This document shows positions 28,424-38,209 of a stretch of 64,000 bases of DNA, piece by piece (within the stretch, counting starts at the first letter, position 1; each line of letters begins with the position of its first letter). Below the pieces are notes generated by a model, which was given only the letters and a program-made list of their open reading frames with translations, was not told where the DNA came from and searched no databases. This stretch comes from Rhizobium sp. FKY42 (lineage in GTDB: Bacteria > Pseudomonadota > Alphaproteobacteria > Rhizobiales > Rhizobiaceae). The stretch lies in the NCBI RefSeq assembly GCF_005222835.1, contig NZ_STGA01000029.1:806001-870000 (forward strand). The letters run 5' to 3'. Position numbers and translations under genes: made by a program.

Positions 28424-29455
28424 TCAAAAGTTTGCCACAAGCTTGCGGTGGATCGCCGCAAGATCGCCCTCGCGTCTTGCCCAAAGGTTGGATTCCCATT
28501 CGAGCGCGGTCGCGACGATACGGTCCAGCGAATTGTGTTTCGGCTTCCAACCCAGCAAACGCCGAGCAAGGGTGGAATCCGCGACAACGGCTGCTGCATC
28601 TCCTGGGCGGCGTGGACAGAAGCGAACCGGGAAGTCCGCTCCATGCACACGCTTGACCGATTCGATGACCTGCAACACTGAATAGCCTTCACCATAGCCG
28701 CAATTGGCTACGATCGGGTCCCCGCCACGCCGCAGGTATGACAAGGCATTGAGATGCGCGGCAACCAGATCGCTGACGTGGATGTAGTCACGAACGCCCG
28801 TGCCATCCGGTGTCGAATAGTCGGTGCCGTAAACGTCAATCGAAGGCCGCCGACCAAGTGCTGCTTCACAGGCGAGCTTGATGAGATGCGTTGCCCCTTC
28901 CGTGGAGAGACCCGTGCGTCCCTTTGGATCTGCTCCGGCGACGTTGAAATAGCGCAGGACAACATAGCGGAAATCATGCGCGCGCGCCGCATCCCGCAAC
29001 ATCATCTCCGACATCAGCTTCGATTGCCCATAGGGGTTCTTTGGCACGGTGGGATTTGTTTCCCGCACCAACCCCTCGCCGGCCTCGTCGCCATAGACAG
29101 CCGCCGTCGATGAAAAGACAAAGTGCTTGATGCCAACCTCGATTGCAGCAGCAGCCAGAACGCCTGTCTTCGAGGTGTTGTTCTCGTAATATTCGAGCGG
29201 ATGGGCGACAGACTGAGGTACGACGATGGAGCCCGCGAAATGCAGGATTGCGTCGATGCTGTTTTCGGCAAAGACCCGTTTCAAGATTTCGCGGTCACCG
29301 ACATCACCGAAATAAAAGCGCGCCGCATCCGGCACCGCCCAGCGGAAACCCGTGGACAGGCGATCGAGAACGACGACCTCTTCGCCAGCATCCAGCAATG
29401 CCCAAACCATATGGCTACCAATGTAGCCCGCTCCACCTGTCACCAGAACAGCCAT
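28424..29455 (-). CDS. galE: UDP-glucose 4-epimerase (GalE/ExoB)
   Basis: 343 residues from ATG 29455 (MAVLVTGGAGYIGSHMVWAL), with GGAG eight bases upstream. NAD-binding GGAGYIGSH, catalytic S-S-T and Y-x-x-x-K (NPYGQSKLMSEMML), and DGTGVRDYIHVSDLVAAHL. Interconverts UDP-Glc and UDP-Gal for exopolysaccharide and LPS. Its 5' region carries a large inverted repeat flanked by 12-base direct repeats. Confidence 0.95.
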   Translation of the reverse strand: MAVLVTGGAGYIGSHMVWALLDAGEEVVVLDRLSTGFRWAVPDAARFYFGDVGDREILKRVFAENSIDAILHFAGSIVVPQSVAHPLEYYENNTSKTGVLAAAAIEVGIKHFVFSSTAAVYGDEAGEGLVRETNPTVPKNPYGQSKLMSEMMLRDAARAHDFRYVVLRYFNVAGADPKGRTGLSTEGATHLIKLACEAALGRRPSIDVYGTDYSTPDGTGVRDYIHVSDLVAAHLNALSYLRRGGDPIVANCGYGEGYSVLQVIESVKRVHGADFPVRFCPRRPGDAAAVVADSTLARRLLGWKPKHNSLDRIVATALEWESNLWARREGDLAAIHRKLVANF

Positions 29456-29475
29456 GTCCGATGCTCCTGCCAATT

Positions 29476-29554
29476 TTGTTCTGGCTGGATAGAAACATGT
29501 TCCGCTTCAGGAGACCTTACCGCGGAGCTTAACGGTAAGGTATTGTTCTGGCTG
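29476..29554. repeat. Inverted repeat flanked by 12-base direct repeats upstream of galE
   Basis: TTGTTCTGGCTG occurs exactly at 29476-29487 and 29543-29554. Between them lies an inverted repeat with 9-base arms (ACCTTACCG at 29514-29522, CGGTAAGGT at 29533-29541). It sits between the aminotransferase and galE on the same strand and could be a transcript-processing hairpin, an operator, or a remnant of a small insertion. Confidence 0.5.
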
Positions 29555-29613
29555 TAGAAAACGAAGCGTCTATAGTTTCGCTACAATTTTATCCAACTGC
29601 GCCACGAAGTCAC

Positions 29614-30780
29614 TCAGAGCTTGGCGATATACTCCGCCAGACGTCCCGCCGCTTCGGTGATCTGCCTTGGATCGCGCAGGAAACAGGCGCGCAGAAACGC
29701 ACCTCCTCCAGGACCGAAGGCCGTTCCCGGCGCAAGCCCCACAAGCGTCTTGTCCACGATGTCGAAGGCTGCGGCGCGAGGATCGTCAATGCCGTCAATC
29801 TTCAGGAATGCATAAAGTGCACCATCCGGCTTGCGGGTCTGCACGCGATTTGTGGCAATGAGCGCGTCGCACAGGATATCCCGCGAGGTGCGTGCACGTT
29901 CGATATTCGAGCGCACGAAATCATCCCCCTCCTCCAGCGCAGCAATGGCTCCGCGTTGCATGAAAGGTGTCAGCCCTGAGCTGGAATACTGGATCAGATT
30001 TTCGAGCACCTGACCGATTTCAGGCGGCGCAACGATCCAGCCGACACGCCAGCCGGTCATCGACCAGTTCTTGGAAAAGGAATTGGCGTAGAGAATGCGG
30101 TCGTCAGGTGCCTGTATATCCATGAAGGACGGCGCGCGAGCACCATTGTAGTAATAAAGGGCGTAGATCTCATCCGCGATGATCCAGAGCCCATGCTTCC
30201 GGGCAAGTGCCAGAATCGCCTGCAGATCGTCCTGCGTTGCGGTCCAGCCCGTCGGATTGGAGGGCGTATTGATGAACAGCGCCCTTGCGCGCGGCGTGAT
30301 CGCCTTTTCTATCTTTGCCACGTCCAGCGACCAGCCACCGTTGACATAGTCCACCTCAACCGGCACCGGCTTACCCCCCGAAATGCCAACGGCGGCCACG
30401 ATGTTCGGCCAGCTCGGCGTCAGATAGACAATCTCATCGCCTGGCGAGGCAACGGCCTGGACGCACAGGTTGATGGCGTGCATGCCCGAACTGGTGGCGA
30501 AGAAATGCTCGAATGGCCGCTCAACGCCAAAATGACGCTGGTAGTAGCGCGAAAGAGCCTGGCGCAGTTCCGGCAGGCCACGCTGCCAGGTGTAGAAGGT
30601 TTCCCCCGCGTCCAGCGCGTCTTTGGTAGCGCGATTGATGAAATCCGGGCTCGGCAGATCGCCTTCACCTGCCCAGAGCGGAATAAGGCCCTGGCGTCCT
30701 CGTGCATAGTTCACCAGTTCAACGATACCGCTTTGCGGCGCGGCGAGCGCACGGGCGCTCAGGCTTTCCTTCAAGGTCAT
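29614..30780 (-). CDS. Class I/II pyridoxal-phosphate aminotransferase
   Basis: 388 residues from ATG 30780 (MTLKESLSARALAAPQSGIV); a TTG 15 bases upstream is possible. PLP-fold landmarks: ATSSGMHAINLCVQAVASPG, NTPSNPTGWTA, IIADEIYALYYY, PLP-lysine segment NSFSKNWSMTGWRVGW and C-terminal FLRACFLRDPRQI. Resembles aspartate/aromatic aminotransferases; substrate not determinable. No biosynthetic neighbour indicates a pathway. Confidence 0.9.
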   Translation of the reverse strand: MTLKESLSARALAAPQSGIVELVNYARGRQGLIPLWAGEGDLPSPDFINRATKDALDAGETFYTWQRGLPELRQALSRYYQRHFGVERPFEHFFATSSGMHAINLCVQAVASPGDEIVYLTPSWPNIVAAVGISGGKPVPVEVDYVNGGWSLDVAKIEKAITPRARALFINTPSNPTGWTATQDDLQAILALARKHGLWIIADEIYALYYYNGARAPSFMDIQAPDDRILYANSFSKNWSMTGWRVGWIVAPPEIGQVLENLIQYSSSGLTPFMQRGAIAALEEGDDFVRSNIERARTSRDILCDALIATNRVQTRKPDGALYAFLKIDGIDDPRAAAFDIVDKTLVGLAPGTAFGPGGGAFLRACFLRDPRQITEAAGRLAEYIAKL

Positions 30781-30880
30781 GCAATCAATCTCCAAATAGC
30801 TGCATGTTCATAAAGGAAAGCGCGAGCAAAATCCCATTCGTTTCAGTGCACGACCATTCGATTGATTTGATGGATCACAA

Positions 30881-31312
30881 TCAGGCGCGGGGCTTCAGAA
30901 GATCGCGGATTTCGGTCAGCAGTTGCACATCGGCTGGTGGCGGCGCCGGGGTCGCTTCCGCTGGCTTCTTTTCCTCCGCTGCACGGATGCGGTTCACGCC
31001 CTTTACCATCAGGAAGATGATCCAGGCGAGAATGAGGAAGTTGATGATCACGGTCAGGAACTTGCCATAGGCGAAGACCGGTCCCTGTGCTTTCGCGGCC
31101 TCAAGGGTCGTCGCCGTAACGGTTGAGCTCAGGGCGAAGAAATAATCGGAGAAATCAATGCCTCCGATGACCACGCCCACAACGGGCATGACGACATCAT
31201 TGACCAGCGAATTGACGATGCCGGTGAAAGCACCGCCGATGATAATACCGACGGCAAGATCCACAACATTGCCCTTGGCGATGAAAGATCGGAATTCGCT
31301 AACCATAGACAT
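30881..31312 (-). CDS. mscL: Large-conductance mechanosensitive channel MscL
   Basis: 143 residues: N-terminal amphipathic helix (FRSFIAKGN), TM1 [22 protein letters not shown]2 around [20 protein letters not shown], and a C-terminal charged helix ([11 protein letters not shown]). Gated by membrane tension to release solutes on osmotic downshock. Met3 (31306) is an equally possible start. Confidence 0.97.
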   Translation of the reverse strand: MSMVSEFRSFIAKGNVVDLAVGIIIGGAFTGIVNSLVNDVVMPVVGVVIGGIDFSDYFFALSSTVTATTLEAAKAQGPVFAYGKFLTVIINFLILAWIIFLMVKGVNRIRAAEEKKPAEATPAPPPADVQLLTEIRDLLKPRA

Positions 31313-31505
31313 GACTGTTCCCCTCAGTTTTCAAAGACATACGCTGTTTCTACTATAGCAACGACTTCCGCCTTGGGAAGGTGCAAAGGGCGATGGACAT
31401 CCTCCATCTAGTACTTTTTGCCAAGGCCGCATTCATTTCCAAGCCGTTGCTTTTCGCCTAATATCGTCGCTCAAGAGGTTGGCGTCATGCCAAGGCGGAG
31501 GTGCA

Positions 31506-34500
31506 ATGCTGCCCGGCTGGATCATCGTTCTGTCCGCATGCGGCTATATTCTCCTGCTGTTCGCCGTGGCAAGCTATGGTGACCGCAGGAGCAGACGCTT
31601 GGGTACACGCTCAGGCGGACGGCCCGCGGTCTACGCGTTGAGCCTGGCCGTCTATTGCACATCCTGGACCTATTTCGGTGGCGTTGGACTGGCAGCACAG
31701 AAGGGCCTCGAATTCACCGGCATCTATATCGGTCCAATCATCGCTTTCACGCTTCTGATGCCACTCGTTCGCCGCATCGTCGAACTGGCGAAGGCGGAGA
31801 AGCTGACATCGGTCGCGGACTTCATCGCCGCACGCTATGGCAAGAATTCCGGCGTCGCTCTTCTCGTCGCGCTCATCTCGCTGATCGGGGCGATCCCCTA
31901 CATCGCACTCCAGCTCAAGGCGGTGTCCAGTTCCGTTGCCGTCATGGTGGATCCGTCCGCCTTCGGCCTTGGCAGCGGTAATCTTCATTTCATCGATCTG
32001 GCGCTGGTGGTTACTCTGCTGATGGCCGTTTTCGCGGTGATGTTCGGCACGCGGCATACGGATGCGACTGAACATCAGGATGGCTTGATCCTGGCCGTCG
32101 CCATGGAATCGGTAGTGAAGCTCATTGCTTTTCTCACCATCGGTATGGCGGTGATTTTTCTGATCTTCGACGGTCCGATAGATCTGTGGCACAAGGCATC
32201 CGAAAGCATGCTGGTAGAGGCTGCTCTTCAGTATGAGACGCCGCTGGCGCGCTGGCTTCTCCTGATTGGACTTTCTGCCTTTGCCATCATCATGCTGCCG
32301 CGACAGTTCCATGTCACGGTCGTCGAAAACCGTACGGCCGGTGAAATGCGGCGCGCCAGTTGGCTGCTGCCGCTCTATCTGGTCGCGATCAATATTTTCG
32401 TTCTGCCTGTGGCCATCGGCGGGCTCATTACCTTCGGCGGCACGGGCAATATGGACCTCTACGTCCTGCAACTGCCACTCTCCAACCATCTGCCGATCAT
32501 AACGCTGATCGCCTTCATCGGCGGCTTCAGCGCCGCAACCGCGATGGTCATCGTCGAGTCCGTTGCCCTCTCGATCATGATCTCCAACGATATTGTCTTG
32601 CCGATCTTCCTGCGGCGAAAGCTGATGGTATCAAGCGACGATCGTGCGGATTTCGCCAAACCGCTTTTGCGCATTCGCAGGACCGCCATCTTTGCCGTTC
32701 TGCTCCTCGGTTACGCCTATTATCGCGCGGGCGATAGCGAAACCGGACTGGCCTCCATCGGCCTGCTGGCTTTTGCCGCAACGGCACAAATTGCGCCCTC
32801 CCTGCTTGGCGGCCTGTTCTGGCGACGGGCAAATGCAAGGGGTGCGATCGTGGGAATGTCGCTGGGCTTTCTGGCCTGGGCCTACCTCCTGTTCCTGCCG
32901 AGCCTGGGAGGAACGGACAACTCGCAGCTTGCGGCCACCATCCTCGATTTTCTTGTGCCTGGAACCAATCTTTTCTCCGGCTCACATTCCGACCCGCTGC
33001 TCAATGGCGTCGTACTCAGCCTTCTGATCAACTGTCTTGCCTTCGTCGTTGGCTCCTTGTCGCGCAATCCGCGACCCGTCGAGCGGATCCAGGCAGGCAT
33101 CTTCGTCAAGCGTCAGTCGCGCTCGCAGTTTGCGACACGAGGCTGGAAGACACGCGTCAGTGTGGGAGACCTCAAGGCCGCCATTGCGCGCTATCTCGGC
33201 AACGAGCGTATGCGGCGCTCATTTGCCAATTACGAGAACACGCTTGGGCGCAAATTATCGGATGATACAGCCGCCGATATGGCCTTGATCCATTTTTCGG
33301 AGCAGCTTCTGGGAAGCGCGATCGGCTCCTCTTCCGCAAGACTGGTTCTATCCATCCTGATGCAGAAGGCGGAAGACGCGAATGCCGATACGGCATGGCT
33401 GCTGGATCAGGCGTCCGAAGCGCTGCAATATAATCAGGACATTCTGCAGACCGCACTTTCGCAGATGGACCAGGGGGTTGCCGTCTTTGACAGTTCCGAC
33501 AAGCTAGCGATCTGGAATCGCCGCTTCCGGATTCTGCTGGATCTGCCGGAACAGGTAGGACAGGTGGGATATCCTCTACGGGATATCATCGATATTCTGG
33601 CTGAGCGCGGCCATATCGCCGGTGACGATGTCGATACGGTGATTGCACGGATCAAGACGCTCGACATGCCGTTCTCGCTGGTACTGCGAGGCGGAGAACG
33701 CATTATCGAAGTGCGCTCGAACACGATGCCCGACCACGGTATCGTCGCCACCTTCACGGATATGACGGAACGAGTGGCAGCCGCGCAGGCCCTGAAACAG
33801 GCAAATGAAACGCTGGAGCAGCGCGTTGAGGAGCGTACTGCAGAACTCACGCGCGTGAACCGCGCGCTGGCCGAGGCCAGAGCAGCCGCCGACGAAGCCA
33901 ATCTCGGCAAGACGCGCTTTTTTGCGGCGGCTGGCCATGACATTCTGCAGCCACTCAATGCCGCGCGCCTCTACTCCTCCTCACTCGTCGAGAGGCTGGG
34001 CGATTCTGAAAACAGCCAGATGGTTCGGAACATCGATTCAGCGCTGGAATCGGTCGAAAGTATTCTCGGCGCCGTTCTCGATATCTCGCGACTGGATACC
34101 GGTGCCATGAAACCGCGAATGGCGACGGTTGCTCTTGGCGAGCTTTTCCAGAAAATCGAAACCGATTTCGCGCCGATTGCGCGCGAGAAGAACCTGAAAT
34201 TCAAGGTTCTGACCACCAGCGTCTCGGTGCGCACCGATCCAAACCTTTTGCGGCGCCTGGTTCAGAACCTCGTTTCCAATGCGATCAAATACACTGTCAG
34301 CGGCAAGGTTCTGGTCGGTGCCCGTCGGCGCGGAAACGAGGTCGTCATCGATGTCGTCGATTCCGGCATCGGCATTCCTTCCTCGAAGTTCAAGACCGTC
34401 TTCAAGGAGTTCACCCGGCTGGACGAAGGCGCGAGAACAGCCGCCGGTCTCGGCCTTGGACTTTCCATCGTGGATCGAATTTCCCGCGTGCTGTCGCATC

Positions 34501-35009
34501 CGGTTGAGTTGGCATCGACGCCCGGGCGCGGAACTATCTTTCGTGTAAAAATGCCGCGCGAACTGGTGACCATGGCGAAGCCACGCAAAGATACCGTATC
34601 TCGTGTCGCGGCCCAGCCGTTGTCTGGTTTGCATATCCTCTGCATCGACAACGAACCTCGTATTCTTGAAGGGATGCAACTCCTGCTGTCCGGCTGGGGA
34701 TGTACGGTGCTGATCGCAAAAAACGTCTCGGATCTCGACACCTTGTACCCGGACGGCACCTCCCCTCCCGATATCGTGATCGCGGATTATCATCTCGACG
34801 ACGAAACAGGAATTGATGCGATCCTGACGCTGCGGAAGCTCTTGGGCGCTGCCGTTCCAGGGCTTATCATAACCGCTGATCGCACCCCGGAAGTTCGCGC
34901 AGAAGCTGAGAAATATGGCCTCGGTTTGCAGCATAAGCCGGTAAAACCTGCTGCGTTGCGCGCATATATCACCCAGATCGCCGGCCTGCGCAGAGCTGCG
35001 GCAGAGTGA
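31506..35009 (+). CDS. SLC5/STAC-like transporter-fused hybrid sensor histidine kinase
   Basis: 1167 residues from ATG 31506, preceded by a perfect GGAGG; the frame upstream begins with TTG. Residues ~1-525 form a sodium:solute symporter (SLC5/PutP-like) module of about 13 helices (YCTSWTYFGGVGLAAQKGLE; FGTRHTDATEHQDGL). A STAC-like linker (~530-640), PAS (~660-755), coiled coil (~760-795), HisKA with H811 (AAAGHDILQPLNAARLY), HATPase (NLVSNAIKYTVSG; GLGLGLSIVDRI) and a C-terminal receiver with D1094 (VIADYHLD) follow. Architecture matches CrbS/CbrA/MxtR-type kinases that sense or transport small carbon compounds. No adjacent response regulator; the LuxR-type regulator at 61601-62254 is a candidate partner. 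Confidence 0.92.
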   Translation: MLPGWIIVLSACGYILLLFAVASYGDRRSRRLGTRSGGRPAVYALSLAVYCTSWTYFGGVGLAAQKGLEFTGIYIGPIIAFTLLMPLVRRIVELAKAEKLTSVADFIAARYGKNSGVALLVALISLIGAIPYIALQLKAVSSSVAVMVDPSAFGLGSGNLHFIDLALVVTLLMAVFAVMFGTRHTDATEHQDGLILAVAMESVVKLIAFLTIGMAVIFLIFDGPIDLWHKASESMLVEAALQYETPLARWLLLIGLSAFAIIMLPRQFHVTVVENRTAGEMRRASWLLPLYLVAINIFVLPVAIGGLITFGGTGNMDLYVLQLPLSNHLPIITLIAFIGGFSAATAMVIVESVALSIMISNDIVLPIFLRRKLMVSSDDRADFAKPLLRIRRTAIFAVLLLGYAYYRAGDSETGLASIGLLAFAATAQIAPSLLGGLFWRRANARGAIVGMSLGFLAWAYLLFLPSLGGTDNSQLAATILDFLVPGTNLFSGSHSDPLLNGVVLSLLINCLAFVVGSLSRNPRPVERIQAGIFVKRQSRSQFATRGWKTRVSVGDLKAAIARYLGNERMRRSFANYENTLGRKLSDDTAADMALIHFSEQLLGSAIGSSSARLVLSILMQKAEDANADTAWLLDQASEALQYNQDILQTALSQMDQGVAVFDSSDKLAIWNRRFRILLDLPEQVGQVGYPLRDIIDILAERGHIAGDDVDTVIARIKTLDMPFSLVLRGGERIIEVRSNTMPDHGIVATFTDMTERVAAAQALKQANETLEQRVEERTAELTRVNRALAEARAAADEANLGKTRFFAAAGHDILQPLNAARLYSSSLVERLGDSENSQMVRNIDSALESVESILGAVLDISRLDTGAMKPRMATVALGELFQKIETDFAPIAREKNLKFKVLTTSVSVRTDPNLLRRLVQNLVSNAIKYTVSGKVLVGARRRGNEVVIDVVDSGIGIPSSKFKTVFKEFTRLDEGARTAAGLGLGLSIVDRISRVLSHPVELASTPGRGTIFRVKMPRELVTMAKPRKDTVSRVAAQPLSGLHILCIDNEPRILEGMQLLLSGWGCTVLIAKNVSDLDTLYPDGTSPPDIVIADYHLDDETGIDAILTLRKLLGAAVPGLIITADRTPEVRAEAEKYGLGLQHKPVKPAALRAYITQIAGLRRAAAE

Positions 35010-35029
35010 ACGTGACATCCACTCACGTT
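35009..35029 (+). terminator. Weak hairpin after the hybrid kinase
   Basis: AACGTGA - 7-base loop - TCACGTT, a perfect 7-bp stem overlapping the end of the kinase stop codon, followed by a single extra T. May be a weak terminator or a 3'-end structure before opgC. Confidence 0.35.
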
Positions 35030-35184
35030 TCATGACACACTTGTGACACTCTCCAAATCACAATAGACGCCGCACCGGGGAACCGCTCCACCGAGTGTGC
35101 GTTAAGAGCCTCATCATCCAGCCCGAAGAGGCCCACCGGACCGATTGCACAGGCGATCAGTGCCGCCCAAGGAGAATGCGAACG

Positions 35185-36396
35185 ATGAAACGCTATGATC
35201 TCATCGATGGAATGCGGGGATATTTCCTCGTCTTCATGCTGATCAATCACCTCGTATTCGCCGGCGGCTATTGGCTGGTGAACATAAATCACAACCAGCT
35301 TGCTTTTGTGGAAGACGCACAAGGCTTCGTCTTTCTGTCTGGTCTCCTGATCGGCATGGTCTATGTGCGCAAGATGGCCAAGAACGGCTATGCAGCCGGA
35401 CGTCAGGCGATCTATTCACGCGCTTTCGAGCTCTATCGGTATGCGATGGGTATCGTGATCTGCGTGCTGGCAGCACAAATATTCCTGCCTGGCGCCTATT
35501 ATGTCTGGTACAACTGGCTCGGCTACACGACCTTCGACGACCCGCTTCGCCTTGCAGCGATCGCCACATTCGTGTTCCAGCCCACCTTCATGGACATCCT
35601 GCCGCAATACATCATCTACATGCTGTTTGCGCCGATGCTGGTGAAACTCGTCATCGACGGTAAGTGGGCTCATGTAATGGCCGGTTCATTGATCCTGTGG
35701 ATGGCTGGCCAACTTGGCCTGCAGAAGCTGGTAACAGGTCCGATCAACGAATTTTTCCTGCGTCCCGACGAGCAGGGTATCCGCGCGTCTTTCAACCTGT
35801 TTGGCTGGCAGATCGTCTTCTATTCAGGTCTTGTTCTCGGCGCCATGACGTCTCTCAACAAGATCAACTGGACGGGTATCTTCTCGCCGAAGAATACATT
35901 CATCCCGACGATCTGCGTGCTGATCTGCGCCTTCTTCCTGCCGCTTCGCATCATGACGGCGCATGGCCTGATGCCGGGTGATCTTGTGGCCAAATTCGCC
36001 ACGATGGAAATTCGCGCTGATTTCGGTCCGGTCTATCTGCTCAACTTTATTGCGGCGGCTACGCTCATGACATGGATGATCATCGCAGGTCCAAAACATC
36101 CGGCCCTATGGGTCCGCCGGATCGCGAATGGCATCATCTGGGTTCTGTCGCTTAAGTTTCTACAGCTTCTGGGTCGCCACTCCCTGTATGTTTACGTGTG
36201 GCACGTTAGCATCGTGTACGCCGTCTACTATTTTGACGGTCGTACACCGGAATTGTCCGAGGTCACGAAAACGGCAATCGCTTTCTCGTGCATCGTACTT
36301 CTGGCAGTACCGGCGCTGTGGCGCGAGCGCGACAACTGGCTTCCGTTGGGCGGCTCTACGGCGCCTGTGAAGGTCGCGGCTGGAAAGAAAGCTTGA
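35185..36396 (+). CDS. opgC: OpgC family protein (periplasmic/cyclic glucan succinyltransferase)
   Basis: 403 residues from ATG 35185 with AAGGAG about ten bases upstream; earlier in-frame starts lack support. Opens with RYDLIDGMRGYFLVFMLINH, has about ten membrane helices (VFLSGLLIGMVYVRKMAK; HSLYVYVWHVSIVYAVYYFD) and matches the OpgC acyltransferase-3-like superfamily. It transfers succinyl groups to osmoregulated periplasmic glucans, cyclic beta-1,2-glucan in rhizobia. A strong terminator follows. Confidence 0.93.
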   Translation: MKRYDLIDGMRGYFLVFMLINHLVFAGGYWLVNINHNQLAFVEDAQGFVFLSGLLIGMVYVRKMAKNGYAAGRQAIYSRAFELYRYAMGIVICVLAAQIFLPGAYYVWYNWLGYTTFDDPLRLAAIATFVFQPTFMDILPQYIIYMLFAPMLVKLVIDGKWAHVMAGSLILWMAGQLGLQKLVTGPINEFFLRPDEQGIRASFNLFGWQIVFYSGLVLGAMTSLNKINWTGIFSPKNTFIPTICVLICAFFLPLRIMTAHGLMPGDLVAKFATMEIRADFGPVYLLNFIAAATLMTWMIIAGPKHPALWVRRIANGIIWVLSLKFLQLLGRHSLYVYVWHVSIVYAVYYFDGRTPELSEVTKTAIAFSCIVLLAVPALWRERDNWLPLGGSTAPVKVAAGKKA

Positions 36397-36422
36397 TCGC
36401 CGCGCACCTCCGAATCTGTGTC

Positions 36423-36444
36423 AAGGCGGCGAAGGCCGCCTTTT
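36423..36444 (+). terminator. Rho-independent terminator after opgC
   Basis: AAGGCGGC - GAAG - GCCGCCTT: perfect 8-bp stem with a tetraloop, followed by a short T-run (36441-36444), 26 bases past the stop. Lies between convergent opgC and the HWE kinase. Confidence 0.8.
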
Positions 36445-36453
36445 CCATCTCTA

Positions 36454-37587
36454 TCAGGCAAGCACTGAGTCTCTACGCATCGGAAAGATGGCACGCAGCC
36501 CTTCCGGGCGATAGTCGAGGGTGCAGGGTGCACCAAAACCCATTGCGAGCCGACGTACCAGATCCGTGCCGAAGCCGCTACGGGTGGGAGCCTCAACACC
36601 AACGGCACCCTGCTCTTCCCATAGCAATTGCAGCCAGCGCTCTTGCGGATCTGCCTGTTCCGGAGCGTCACAGAACTCCCAACTGACCTTGATCGAACCC
36701 CGGTCCTGTGCCAGCGCTCCATATTTGAAGGCGTTGGTACCAAGTTCATGCAGGATGAGGCTCAGCGAAATAATGGAAGAGGCATTGAGCTTCAGCGTTG
36801 GCCCCTCCAGCGACAGTCGATCACCAGACGTCAGACCAAGTGGCTCCACCGCAGACAGGATCGTATCCCGCATTGATGTCGTCTCGCCGGAAAGAGAACC
36901 GCGCAAAAGCGAGATCGAATGCCCCATGGCCTGGATACGCTTTCTCAGCTGCGTACCCAGTTCCTGTGGAGTTGTAGCATAGCGTTGCGAAAGCGTAATG
37001 AGGCCACTCGTTGTAGCGAGCAGGTTCTTGAGCCGATGATCAACTTCATCGGAGATCAATTGCTGCATCTGCAGGTGCCGGGTCAGATCCTCCTTGGCTC
37101 GCTGCTGTTCGGCATAGGCCGACAGCAGGAGTCGTAACAGACCCAGGTCAATCGCTACGACAAGAAAGAAGAAAGCAAGAGCGGTGAAGGACTGGGCATT
37201 CAAACCAAAACTTTGAATTGGCGGAATGAAAAAGTACCAGGCCACCAAAGCCGAGATGCAGGCATTTAAAATGGCCGGCAGCATTCCGAAGACAAAACCT
37301 GTCAGAATCACAGCCGGGAAGAATGTCAGATAGGGGAAACCAGCGGGCAAATAGGAATCAACCGCGAAACGCGCCCAAATCGCAATTGCCTCGATGATCA
37401 GGGATGCCAGATAGGCGATGCCAATCTCTCTCGGTTCCGGCGTGTTCAGTGTGGAACGAAACGCTGGAAGCTGTGATAGCAATCGCACCAGGCGACCATC
37501 CCTGGAAGCAAAGCGCAGGTTGGGGCCGTCCGTTCCAGGCGAGGACGATGGATCAAGACCATGTTGCTCGTCGGTGAGATCACTCAT
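36454..37587 (-). CDS. Membrane sensor histidine kinase of HWE/HisKA_2 type
   Basis: 377 residues. Residues ~55-158 hold a DUF4118-like membrane cluster of three to four helices (PAVILTGFVFGMLPAILNAC). The phospho-acceptor region is ISDEVDHRLKNLLATTSGLI with H184. ATPase N-box is LSLILHELGTNAFKYGAL, and LLWEE plus SGFGTDLVRRLA give the HWE-type G1/WxE features. Such kinases often feed single-domain or general-stress regulators; no partner lies adjacent. Confidence 0.9.
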   Translation of the reverse strand: MSDLTDEQHGLDPSSSPGTDGPNLRFASRDGRLVRLLSQLPAFRSTLNTPEPREIGIAYLASLIIEAIAIWARFAVDSYLPAGFPYLTFFPAVILTGFVFGMLPAILNACISALVAWYFFIPPIQSFGLNAQSFTALAFFFLVVAIDLGLLRLLLSAYAEQQRAKEDLTRHLQMQQLISDEVDHRLKNLLATTSGLITLSQRYATTPQELGTQLRKRIQAMGHSISLLRGSLSGETTSMRDTILSAVEPLGLTSGDRLSLEGPTLKLNASSIISLSLILHELGTNAFKYGALAQDRGSIKVSWEFCDAPEQADPQERWLQLLWEEQGAVGVEAPTRSGFGTDLVRRLAMGFGAPCTLDYRPEGLRAIFPMRRDSVLA

Positions 37588-37655
37588 TTACGCTTCCTGC
37601 TATCACCCTATGTCGTCTATCCGATTTTTAGAATGGGCGTAAGCTGCATCATAAA

Positions 37656-37685
37656 CAAAAACCCCTCCACCGGCGGGCAGAGGGG
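37656..37685 (-). terminator. Rho-independent terminator after the 37715 gene
   Basis: On the minus strand CCCCTC ... GAGGGG (arms 37685-37680 and 37667-37662) is followed by five or six T (37661-37656). It terminates the secreted-protein gene that ends at 37715. Confidence 0.85.
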
Positions 37686-37714
37686 CATGTCTTCGATACG
37701 AAATCGACCGTCGA

Positions 37715-38209
37715 TTACTTGGCAGGCTTCAGCGAAGAGATGATGCCAATCAGATCCTGTGCATGCTTTTCCTGCTCACCCTTGGTGCCCCAATAGGTAA
37801 TGAGCAGAACCTTGTTTGCAGACGGCGAGAGAACGGACAGACCGATGTTGACCGGACCGTCCTTGTCCTTGCCCGACCAATCGAAGTTCATCATCTTCAT
37901 GCCATTGATGGTGTCTTCAGACTGCTTCTGGGTGGATTCGTCAACCTTGACGCCGTTCTTGTCCAAGAATTTGATGGCCTCATCGACGACCTTGCCCGCG
38001 TCTGCCGCATCCGCTACGTCGATTGCGAGGTAAATGGCTTCATCGGAAGAGGTTGCCTGGATACCCGTGTCAGTTTCTTCCGGGTTCCAGCTATCAGGAA
38101 TGGTAATGCTGGCAACCGGCTTGTCGCTTGGGAAAGCAAGCGTCTCGGCAAACGAAGCAGCAGGGAACAACAGAGCGGCCACAACGGCCGCGGCAAAAAT
38201 CTTCTTCAC
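37715..38209 (-). CDS. Secreted protein, unknown function
   Basis: 164 residues with a clear signal peptide (KKIFAAAVVAALLFPAASFA-ET, cleavage after ~22). The mature part has VASITIPDSWNPEETDTGIQ and an acidic body. It is predicted periplasmic. No catalytic or metal motif recognised. It lies between its own terminator and the fadJ operon terminator, so it is probably monocistronic. Confidence 0.75.
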   Translation of the reverse strand: MKKIFAAAVVAALLFPAASFAETLAFPSDKPVASITIPDSWNPEETDTGIQATSSDEAIYLAIDVADAADAGKVVDEAIKFLDKNGVKVDESTQKQSEDTINGMKMMNFDWSGKDKDGPVNIGLSVLSPSANKVLLITYWGTKGEQEKHAQDLIGIISSLKPAK

